A DNA stretch of 64,000 nucleotides from Hybos culiciformis (Eukaryota > Arthropoda > Insecta > Diptera > Hybotidae). The stretch is from positions 88,559,213 to 88,623,212 of the forward strand of contig OZ023274.1 in the NCBI GenBank assembly GCA_964007475.1. Reading direction: 5' to 3'. Every line of letters starts with the position of its first letter. Position 1 is the first letter of the stretch. A program made the translations under genes and the position numbers. This document shows, piece after piece, positions 41,351-51,370 of this stretch. The notes under the pieces were generated by a model that searched no databases, had not been told where the DNA came from, and worked only from the letters and a program-made list of their open reading frames with translations.

Positions 41351-44025
41351 ATTATAAATTATTATTAAGATGTTTAGTGGCAAGTTGTTTGATAATTTCT
41401 AACAGATCTAATGCAGAGGCCGATGACGGAAGCGGTTCGAAACAACCACATATAATATTCATTTTAGCAGATGATTTGGTATTTAACAGAATACATTAAA
41501 AATTTAAATTAAATATTTGAAATCAAAATTATGCATAATAATTTAATTTCTAGGGCTTCAATGATGTAGCGTTTCATGGTAATTATTAATAAATGATAGA
41601 ATGATAAGAAAGTTAAACATATATGTAGTTAAGGTTTTAAAATGATGTTGAGCTCGAAGAACTGACATTTTATATTGTATATAAAGTTTTTTACATTATT
41701 TATAACTTTAAATACGACTTGCCAATATGGAATTTTATGGCGACAAAATACTATAAAGCTGAACAGACGATTTGCCCATTTCTGAATTTCTTATTATAAC
41801 ATTTGTATGAAACATTTTTTGTATAATTAATTCTTTCGTAATGTACAGGAGTTGATTAAAAAGTTGATCAGAAAAGAACCATCAAATTTTTACGAAACTG
41901 AGTCAGCGGATATGTTGCATTATTAATGATATCTTCAGCTCTTACTTTAAAAATTTCATGTTATATAATAATTAAATAAATATTTAATTCTATTTACATA
42001 ATATCACTTTCCTTACCTATTTTTAGGATCAGCTCAAATTCCAACACCAAATATTGACGCTTTGGCTTATAGTGGCTTAATTTTGCAGCGTTATTACGTG
42101 AATCCAATATGCACACCTTCTAGATCAGCTTTAATGACTGGAAAATATCCCATTCATACGGGTAAAGATTAGAAATCATATAATTTTGTTTATAAAGAAT
42201 ATTTAAATAATTTTTTTCCAGGAATGCAACACACAGTATTATATGGTGCCGAACCAAGAGGCTTACCTTTGACAGAGAAAATTTTACCTGAATATTTGAA
42301 TGAAATAGGGTAATTTTAATTTATTTTTTCAAATATATATTAATTAATTAAATAATTTTTGTTTTAAGGTATTCATCTCACATTGCTGGTAAATGGCATC
42401 TAGGACATTATAAAAAAGTATATACTCCTCTTTTGAGAGGATTCAAAAGCCATGTTGGGTTTTGGACTGGCCATCATGATTATTTTGATCATACAGCCGT
42501 TGAAAACCCATCTTGGGGGTTGGATATGCGAAGAGGTTTGAGCTAAGATGTCTTATATTTAATTCGTAAGCATTATTTTTGATTATTCATTGACAGGCTT
42601 CGATGTTGCTTTCGATTTGCATGGTAAATATACAACTGATGTTGTTACAGAGGAAGCTTGTAGAGTTATATTGTCGCATAATGAAACTAGTCCTTTGTTT
42701 ATGTACGTACCGCATGCCGCTGTACATTCTAGTAATCCATATAACCCATTACCTGCTCCAGATGATACTGTTGCTAAATTGAATCATATTACTGACTTTA
42801 ACAGAAGAAAATACGGAGGTATTATTTTCATTCGTATGTTAATTTGATTTCAGTTTTACTATCTTCAGTTCTTTAGCTCTGCTTTCGAAATTAGATGATT
42901 CTGTTGGAGATATAGTGAAAGCATTGCAATCTAAGAATATGCTGAAGGATTCAATTATTGTATTTAGTACTGATAATGGTGGTCCAGCAGAAGGTTTTAA
43001 TTTAAATCATGCTTCTAATTGGCCCTTAAGAGGAGTGAAAAACACATTATGGGAAGGGGGAGTGCGTGGTGCTGGTTTGTTGTGGTCACCAAAACTCAAA
43101 AAACGTAAGAGAGTTGCTAATCAAGTTATGCACATTGTAGATTGGTTGCCCACCTTGTTATCAGCAGCTGGTTATAATAGGTAAGCTTAACCGACTTTGT
43201 TCGTTATTATCTTCAATCGATTTTATGCAGTTCAAAACTTTTTGTAGTAATCTAACCGACTCATTAGACGGCATCAACGTATGGAATGCTCTATCGAACG
43301 ATAAACCATCTCCACGTAAAGATATTTTACATAATATTGATGATATATGGGGCAGTGCAGCGTTGACAATAGGCGATTGGAAGATTTTACAGGGCTCACA
43401 TTATAAAGGTATTTCAATTGTAATTTTATTCATTCTGGGGATATTGTTCTAGTTTATTTGTCAGAATTTTAGGGTGCGATTTTCACTTGAATCAAATTGT
43501 TTTCCTAAATACTTTCATATCATAAAAAGATCATTATAAAAATTTGGTTTACTAAACAAGAATTTACACAATACAATATAAATATTTTTAAATTTTTTAG
43601 GAGCCTGGGACGGATGGTATGGACCAGCCGGCTTAAGAGATGAAACCGACTACCGGATTGATTCAATTTATAACAGTTTAGCAGGAAAAGCCTTGTTCAA
43701 CTTGAATTTAATGCCCGATGTTCGTGAAATAAAAATATTACGCCGAAAAGCATCTGTGGATTGTTTAAGTTATACAATGAATTATTTAAAAAAAGGAACT
43801 AATTGCGAACCACTCAAATCGCCATGTTTGTTTAACATTAAAGATGATCCATGTGAACGCTATAATTTGGCGGAACGATATCCAAGTATATTAAAAGCTC
43901 TTCTATTAGAATTAAGTAATTATAATAAAACTGTAGTGCCTGCATCCAATAAACCTTTAGATCCAACAGCAGATCCAAGATTTTGGGATAATACGTGGAC
44001 AAATTTTGGTGATTTTGAAAAATAA
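41351..44025 (+). CDS. Arylsulfatase B-like sulfatase, 5' end incomplete
   Basis: Nine exons: 41351-41478, 41554-41578 (a 25-nt micro-exon), 42027-42161, 42222-42309, 42369-42535, 42597-42818, 42877-43180, 43248-43408, 43601-44025, all phase-consistent and giving about 551 residues. The first exon found encodes a hydrophobic [16 protein letters not shown], the body of a signal peptide, but needs one base and the Met from an unseen upstream exon. Sulfatase active-site elements are all present: ILADDL (metal Asp pair), CTPSR at 42110-42124 (the Cys converted to formylglycine), [14 protein letters not shown] (active-site His), FSTDNGG (metal Asp and Asn) and [12 protein letters not shown] (Lys). 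The family (ARSB, N-acetylgalactosamine 4-sulfatase) acts in lysosomes on dermatan and chondroitin sulfate; ARSI and ARSJ are close relatives, so the substrate is inferred. Most introns are 58-75 bp. An AATAAA at 44027-44032 overlaps the region just after the stop. Confidence 0.93.
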
Positions 44026-44032
44026 TAATAAA

Positions 44033-44638
44033 AAGAATATTTTATTAAAAAACTTTGATAGTTTGTGTTTTAATTTTTTTTTAAAAAAAGGGTCCTTAAG
44101 ACAATTTACTGTCCTGTTACCATTTTATATATTTCAAAGATCTACTTTTAATTTCGCATCACAGATGTAATTAGTAAAAACAAACTTTTTGTATATAGTA
44201 AAAAACAGTAAAAACAAACTTTTTGCATGCAAACTTTATGTTCGAAAAGTATTCTTAGATCACATGATTTTTCTTTCCAACACTTTAAACTACTATGCGA
44301 TCGACTGCAGTTGACCTCATGGTCGCACTGATAATAAAAGAATTTGAACTACTTTTCTTCAACAGTCAATGGTATATCAAATGAAAGTACATAATTTTTA
44401 TTTATTTTCTTTATTCGAATCTTTTCATAATTTTTTTTGCTTCTTACAATAAGATTTTTGTATAATATTGCTGCTAATCATATTTTTATATTTTAAAGTA
44501 AGTATATATGTATATATTTTTATGTAAAACAATGTATTTAATGTAAAATAAATTTATAAACTAATAATAAAGCTAAAATAAGTCATAGACAATTTATGAC
44601 ACTAGATCATTGTTGTGAATTAATAAACTAAATTTCCT
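44033..44638. other. Convergent intergenic spacer / 3' UTRs
   Basis: About 600 bp separates the stop of the arylsulfatase gene (plus) from the stop of pro-resilin (minus). Several TTTATT motifs around 44396-44415 read as AATAAA on the minus strand and are plausible polyadenylation signals for resilin. Confidence 0.5.
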
Positions 44639-47417
44639 TTAATATTGGTAACCTCCATTCTCAGCTATTGTTCCGGTTCGGCTTCCTCCTGGCTTGCCAT
44701 CAGAATAACCATCAGCTCCTAAGTCTTGACCGTTGGAATAACCATTTCCGTTGCCATTTTGTCCAGGTCGGCCACTTGAATATCCATTAGATCCCAAATT
44801 TTGACCATTACTTCCACCATTACCACCTCGTCCTTTACTACCTCCATTTTGGCCAGGTCTTCCACTAGAATAACCATTAGAACCTAAATTTTGACCATTA
44901 CTTCCGTTACTTCCGTTACCTCCTTGTCCAGGTCTTCCACTCGAATAACCATTAGATCCCAAATTTTGTCCATTTGAATAACCATTTCCGTTCCCATTTT
45001 GGCCAGGCCGACCATTAGAATATCCGTTAGAACCCAAATTTTGACCTGAATCGCCGTTTTGTCCTCTATTTCCATTTTGGCCAGGTCGTCCACTAGAATA
45101 TCCATTAGAACCAAGATCTTGTCCATTTGAATAACCACCATTTCCGTTTTGGTTTCCATTGCTTTGTCCTGGTCTACCACTGGAATATCCATCAGAACCC
45201 AAATCCTGACCATTAGAATAACCATTATTACCATTTTGACCTGGCTGTCCGTTAGAATACCCATTTGATCCTAAATTTTGCCCATTTGAATTGCCATTTC
45301 CATTTCGTTGACCAGGTCTTCCACTAGAATATCCATTTGAGCCTAAATTTTGACCATTTCCTGTACCACCACCATTTCCTGAGTAATCATAGCCTCCATC
45401 ACCACCTGAGCCGCCACCACGTCCTCCTTGTCCTTGTCCACCTGATCCACCTGAACTGTCAGAAGATGCATCGCCTTCATAACGTATTTGTGGACGGTAG
45501 CCTCCTTTATCTGCTTCATATTCTACAATCTAGAAAAACAAATATTCAGAAATATTGTAAATGATTGTAAACGAGAAAGGGTTAACGTGGTAACAATAAA
45601 ATTTTCAAAGTAAAAAGGATTAAAAGTCAATTCACTGACTCCCAAAACTTTTTATGCGTTCTCATTATCAGTTCATGAATAACTTATATATTAAATAGAA
45701 ATATATATTCTCATTCAACCGACGATTTTGTATTTCTTTAATTCGAAATGCTAAAGTGTTTGAGTTTTTACTACTTGACTTTCTGTTTCGGTTCGATTCC
45801 AAACTCTTTTAACAGAAGCTAACTTGTTTTGAATCTACGGACCTTTTTAAAATTTTCTTATTTTTTATTTCTTTACCCCAGAAATTGTAAACATTTTTAA
45901 TTTTTGTTGTAATACTGGTTGCTTTAAAAAAAATTTGAGATTTTAACTTCTTATGATTACCATTCATTTTTTTTTTGTATTATAGGGAAATATTGTTTAC
46001 TCAATAGTAGGAAATTTGTTTTTCCTTACTTGTTTCCTGCCATCGGGTAATAAAACATTATATTGACCGGTGGTAAAGTCACCATCCCGCATTTCTGAAT
46101 GACCAAATGATAAACCACTTGGAGGATCTTCGACTTCGTAAGTAAATTCGTATTTAGCTGGTTCCTAAAAATTTTAAATGTTGATTTGTTTGGAATATGT
46201 AATGTTCTGTTTATCAATCAGTGTTTTATTTTTATTTAAGCAGGAAGGAAACAAGTGAGGAAAAGTGCAAAAACAAAATATGTATATAATATAAAGTACT
46301 TAACAAAGCACAAAACTAAGCATAGTGATAGATAATTTGATTTAAAGTGCCACAAATGAAATACACAAGAAATATAATTTTATACACTGAAAAAATAATA
46401 TATACGTGATGAATAAGTTTTTAGCAATAAATAAAAAATATAAAATTTTCATTGGGAGCACTTATCACATAGAATCAAAGCATCTAAAATTTTATTGCAA
46501 TTCGTTTAAAAAAAGAAACTTTTTCTTACATTATTGCCATCGTCATAATCAGAAAAACCACCACTACCACCACTACCACCACGACCTCCACCTCCACCAC
46601 CGCTTCCACCTTGTCCGGGAGGTCCATAAGAATCGGAAGGTCTTCCACCTCCATTTCCATTTTGATCGGGAGCCCCATATGAACTTGATGGTCTACCTCC
46701 ATTTTGTCCGTTTCCATTTTGTCCGTTTCCATTTTGTCCAGGTGCTCCGTAAGTACTTGAAGGTCTTCCACCACCATTACCATTTTGACCTGGAGCTCCA
46801 TATGTATCTGAAGGTCTTCCATTTCCATTACCATTTCCATTACCATTTCCATTACCATTTCCATTTCGGCCTGGGGGGCCGTATGAGCTTGAAGGTCTTC
46901 CACCACCATTACCATTTTGTCCTGGTGCTCCATAAGTATCTGAAGGTCTTCCATTCCCATTTCCGTTTCCATTTCGCCCTGGTGGCCCATATGAACTTGA
47001 AGGTCTTCCGCCTCCGTTTCCATTTCCATTTCCATTACCATTTCCATTACCATTTCCATTTCGGTCTGGTGCCCCATAGCTTTCAGATGGTCTGCCTGCA
47101 GCACCACCACCGTTACGACCATTACCGCCATTAGGAGCGCCATAAGTACTTGAAGGACGATTTCCATTTTGACCGGGTGGCCCATAAGACTCAGAAGGCC
47201 GTCCATTTTGTGAAGAATATCCGTTTCCACCAAGATCTGGCACTCCATATGAACCAGATGGTGCCTCTATACCGTTCCCTCCATCAGGAGGGCCATAACT
47301 AGATGATGGTCGACCTCCACCATTATTTCCACCGTCAGCTGAGGGTGGCAAGTACGAATTAACTGGTGGTTCAGGGCGTGCTAACACTGATGCTAGCACC
47401 AGAGTTAGACAAAGAAC
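44639..47417 (-). CDS. resilin: Pro-resilin (elastic cuticle protein with RR chitin-binding domain), start exon not included
   Basis: Three minus-strand exons, all phase 0: 47417-46530 (296 codons), 46164-46030 (45 codons) and 45529-44639 (296 residues plus stop), total 637 aa. Drosophila resilin is about 620. Exon one opens with signal-peptide residues VLCLTLVLASVLA, then the resilin hallmark RPEPPVNSYLPPS and about twelve GRPSxSYGxP elastic repeats separated by Gly-Asn runs. The 45-codon exon carries the Rebers-Riddiford consensus (EPAKYEFTYEVEDPPSG, GHSEMRDGDFTTGQY, LLPDGRKQ), completed by IVEYEADKGGYRPQIRYEG at the start of the last exon. About nine LGSNGYSSGRPGQ-type repeats follow and the protein ends GGYQY. 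The Tyr residues form di- and trityrosine crosslinks in known resilins, and the RR domain binds chitin. An initiator exon ending in phase 0 is required upstream; ATG|GTAATT at 49732-49730 is one possibility. Confidence 0.95.
46819..46867. repeat. Coding minisatellite (Gly-Asn)n in resilin
   Basis: Tandem CCATTTCCATTA-type units on the plus strand encode alternating Gly-Asn on the minus strand within the elastic repeat region. Units are multiples of 6 bp, so length changes stay in frame. A second such tract lies at 47014-47063. Confidence 0.85.
47014..47063. repeat. Second coding (Gly-Asn)n minisatellite in resilin
   Basis: Same CCATTTCCATTA-type hexamer/dodecamer array as at 46819-46867, encoding NGNGNGN between two GRPS repeats. 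Confidence 0.85.
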
Positions 47418-47745
47418 CTAAAGTTTGCAAAATTAAAATTAATAATGATTAAAAATTTTATGACGCGATGAAAAACTTGTAGAGAGATATTCATGTTAGA
47501 ATCCAAAACTGGGAATTTAATGATATTTTAATTGACCTTGGATGCAGGATTTATTGTTAATTGTTTAGTTTTTCTAAAAATTTTGTTATATCAATAAAAT
47601 TCATAAAATTTTTTTATTTTTCTTAAAACCAACTATTAGGTTCTTTAATAAAAATGTTAGCCAATGTATTGAAAATTAAATTTTTCTAAAGAATTTGCTT
47701 TTGGTTGGTGGAAACATTTTTCCGATTTAACGTTTATGTTTATGA
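47418..47745. other. 5' intron of resilin gene
   Basis: Upstream of the acceptor preceding 47417 (minus). No coding sequence is visible. Because the resilin exon starts in phase 0 within the signal peptide, the transcript continues to higher coordinates. Confidence 0.6.
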
Positions 47746-48121
47746 ACTCTCTAAACCAAATTTGGCTAGAATCTAGTGCATAGAATCTAGTGTGTTGGCG
47801 TTTTGCAATGCTAAGGACGCAGGTTTGAATCCCGAAGACAGCAAAAAAATCTGGTATTAATAATTGAAATCTAGTAAGGAGAAATAGATAATAATTCCCG
47901 AAATTATTTTATAATATAGTTCACCAGAATAACTGGGATATCAATGATCTGAACTAAATTCTATTTTTGATAAATGATTTGTAAATTTTTACCTAGAAAT
48001 CTAGCTTTTGAGAACTAGCTTTTGAAACTATATAAAACTATTTTCAATAATTGAATTTCCCAGCTAAAAACATTTAACTAGATAAAAGCTAGAGATTCTA
48101 GCCAAATTTGGTTTAGAGAGT
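47746..48121. mobile_element. Inverted-repeat element (376 bp) with tRNA-derived SINE-like head
   Basis: Left end ACTCTCTAAACCAAATTTGG continuing through CTAGAATCT is matched by its exact reverse complement at 48121, a 28-bp perfect inverted repeat with a few more matching bases beyond an indel. Inside the left arm, 47776-47830 resembles a tRNA-derived SINE head: TCTAGTGTGTTGGCG as a weak A box, then GCAATGCTAAGGACGCAGG and TTTGAATCCC as a B box (consensus GGTTCGANTCC). No target-site duplication could be recognised, so the superfamily is unassigned. It lies in the presumed 5' intron of resilin. Confidence 0.7.
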
Positions 48122-50743
48122 ACATTGAAGTTTAGAATTAGGATTTTATTTGGGATTGAATAAAGTCAAGTCTAGCTGTACATTGTACAGCTATGTTCTA
48201 TATAAGTTACTACAATCAATTTTCAAATCGGAAATTGTTGGCATTATGGTTGTTCTGACTATGTAATTACGATAGAACCTTAATTTCAATTATTTTGAGA
48301 ACAAACCTTTTTCATTATTTTTCACTTAATCCTTGAATTGAAATATGTGAATTAAATAAAAACGAAAATATTTAAAAAAAATATTTTTATAAAATATCCT
48401 TTTAATATTTTTTTTTTAAGAATAATAATCACACTAATTTAAGTAGGTGTAAATAAGTTTTTTAAAGTGTTTAACTATTAAACTAAATATTCTAACTGAT
48501 TTAATAATCAAATTTGTGAATCTATTTATATGATTTGGAAAAACTTTTGAAGATTAACCAAAAGGAAAGGAAAATCTAAAGAAATATAAATAAATAAAAA
48601 AATAATATATATAACATTGCTCTAAAAACAAAAAAAAAAAAAACAAAAAACTACCTAATCAACCTACAAAACTAAACTTATAGTACGTAAGTATATTCAA
48701 CATATGATGATGATGCTTCATCTGCACATCATTTTTTGTTTTTTTGCTTCACATATACGGTATTATATGTTAAAGCTCTTCTATTAATAAAAAAAAAATA
48801 AGAATTAAAAACTCTCATATGTTTTTAAAATATATTTATAATATGCAATGAAGTATTACATCAATGAAAATGAATAATAAAATCGTGCTACTATAGTTTG
48901 TGCAAATACAAAAAAAAAAATAGTTTTTCTTTTGAGTAGGTATATATAAATATATAAATGTTTAGTAGACGTACAACTTATAAGTATACATTATTTTGGT
49001 TAAAAAATTTTCTAAAATTTTAAATTACACACTAAAAATAAATTTCATAAAAATTAAATTCTTCATAATGCCCAAATGTTAGAATTTACTATCAGAAAAT
49101 TATTATAAACAAATTAAATCAATTTAAAAGAAAACAATGTTCTAAAAATTAAGAGTTTCACTTTTGAGTCCACCGAATTGAAACTAGAATTGTAGAAGCT
49201 GTAACATAATACTTGAAATTTTTATTTTATGATATTTTAATAAATTAATCGTTTTCTGCAGAAATAATTCAGTTCTAATTTCAGATAGACAGATATGTAA
49301 TTTCAATATAGCTCTAATTCTGCTTATAATCACATAAAATGATTTATGTACTTGAATTGAACATATATTTAATGTATATGACTTACTGATGTAAATGCAT
49401 ACGGTAATACTTTGAAAATTGATATTGTTAATTAATTTGTAAATTTGTTTTCTATTTCTATAAATACCATTAGAATTATTATATCATTTTCACATGTTTT
49501 TACAGTGATTAAATACTTGTACTCAACTCAAAATATTATTATTATTATTTTAACAATATTTTAACTTTAAAATACTATATTATTATTATAAAAATATATA
49601 CCTACTACATATAATAATAATGATAATCCATTAAAAGTACACAATAAATGTTATTTTCTTAAATTTTCATTATTATGTATTTTTTTTTTTTGCTTTTTTT
49701 TTAAATATGTTTTGCAAATAAATAATTACCATTTTAGTTTTCTTTAGATTTGTAAAGGTATTAAGGAAAAAAAAAAAAAATTGGAAGATGAAAGAAGATG
49801 CAATTAAGATTTATTATGTGATGTGACACTGCACACGTTTCTGGGTATAATTGCATTATATGCATATACCTATGGTGTCATATACAATTTGTTTACATTA
49901 TTATATATTATGATAACTTTAAATGGGAAAAAATCATCTCAAGGTAAAAGTAAATTAATTTAACTGAGATGAACAGATTATAATTAATTTTGTTTTCGTT
50001 ACACTAAATATTACAAATTAAAATTAAAATTGTTAAAATGCTATGCTATAATACAAGTTAAAAAAAAGGGAAATTTTTAAGGACTTAATATTATGTAAAA
50101 ATTATACCAATTTCGTTTGTTATACGAAAATAAACAAAATAGTTTGCTGAATTACAGTGACATTAATATTATAAGCTGCTTTTACTTTTTAAAAGAATTT
50201 TACATGATTAGAAGCTTTTATTAAAAAAATAAAAAATCGTTATTAAAACTTTATAAACCAGTGAATAATGCCAGAATTATGAATAATTTATTCAAATCCT
50301 TAAATTATTTGAATTATATACAATTGTACACGCTCATAATATAAGAATTAAGTTTTATCCATTATCGATATATGATATACTTCCAGCGATTGCAACACTT
50401 TTTGTAATATATACTTCAGTCAAAACTTTTTCAATAATTTTAAATTAAATCAAAGATTGTTTAACGAGTATCGCCATTTCGATGATAAACTTCAAAAAGG
50501 ATACCTCAACAATATGATACAAAAACTCACTACACGAGCCATGTTTCTACACGAAACTGATTATAAACTTAATTTAAAAGAATTTACTTATATCTTCAGA
50601 AATTCAGATTTGTCTCAAAACTAATAATGTAATTATTTATAAATTACACCCGTTCAGTTAGTGAATTCAGAATGACGCGGAAGCTAGTTTTGCCTAGTTA
50701 ATATATTTAAATAATAAATGTCATTAATTGCTTTGGGTTGGGA
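48122..50743. other. AT-rich non-coding stretch upstream of resilin
   Basis: No protein recognised. On the minus strand an ATG at 49732-49730 followed directly by the donor GTAATT is frame-compatible with the resilin exon at 47417 and would give a signal peptide MVLCLTLVLASVLA. The match is only one codon long and not specific. If used, this region is resilin intron and promoter. Confidence 0.4.
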
Positions 50744-50751
50744 TATGGAGC

Positions 50752-51362
50752 CAGTGGCGTAGCTAGAAATTTTAGGCCCTTATGCCACAATGATGGAAGG
50801 GCCCCTGTGAAAAAATGTAAAAAGTATTAAAGAAATACAAAAAAATTCTTTATAATTTTTATAATACGTTATATTATAAAAGTAATAATAATAATGAGAA
50901 TATTAAATAACTAAATCAAAATTTCTTTTTTCTAGCTTTTGCATTTGCAAAATCGTTAATAAGATCACTCAGATGATCGTCAGATGATTCACCCAATTCA
51001 TTCAATACATATTTCACTACCCACTATACTTGCGAATAGGAATTACACTTGATACAAAAAACTCAATACAATTCTAATGCATTGAAAAAATATTATGAAT
51101 CATATATTACACTCGTTTCTTTTTTGAGTTGCTCTATCCATATATGTATTGAATAAATAATGTGTATTCACGAGTGATTTGTAACATAAGTGTACTCCTG
51201 CATTTCTCTAAAAGCTTCGCTGCTGGATAATTAGTTGTTCATTCAACTTAAAGCTTGGACTGAATCGATTTAAAAAAAGAAAAACTGTATTACAAGAGGG
51301 CCCCTAAACTTAGAAGGCACCTATGCCTTGCTTACTCTTACTATATGGTAGCTACGCCACTG
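50752..51362 (-). mobile_element. hAT transposon relic (611 bp) with transposase C-terminus
   Basis: The ends are perfect 14-bp inverted repeats CAGTGGCGTAGCTA and TAGCTACGCCACTG, flanked by perfect 8-bp target-site duplications TATGGAGC (50744-50751 and 51363-51370), diagnostic of hAT. Near the left end the minus strand still encodes the last codons of a transposase (separate entry), so this is an internally deleted autonomous element oriented minus. The identical duplications suggest a relatively recent insertion. Confidence 0.93.
50916..51017 (-). pseudogene. hAT transposase C-terminal remnant
   Basis: The minus-strand frame reads VKYVLNELGESSDD then HLSDLINDFANAKARKKKF followed by TGA. 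Many hAT transposases of the ZMYM/TTF zinc-finger lineage end with an acidic stretch, then a DxIxxFAxxKARK-type basic tail just inside the left end, which this resembles. Upstream the frame soon meets a TAG. The remaining roughly 600 residues are absent, so the element cannot encode active transposase. The family attribution combines this tail with the element's ends. Confidence 0.6.
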
Positions 51363-51370
51363 TATGGAGC

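Noticed and set aside
44884..45264. 126-codon minus frame with many Met, Val, Ile and Asp residues inside resilin
   Set aside because: Alternative frame of the LGSNGYSSGRPGQ repeats; the resilin frame is continuous across it and conserved.
45788..45802. GGTTCGATTCC, a perfect tRNA B-box match in a resilin intron
   Set aside because: No acceptor stem, A box or cloverleaf could be formed around it on either strand.
46406..47134. 242-codon plus-strand frame rich in His, Phe and Tyr opposite resilin
   Set aside because: It is the antisense shadow of the Gly-Asn and Pro-Ser-Tyr repeats (CCATTTCCATTA-type units read as His/Phe/Tyr). No other support for a gene.
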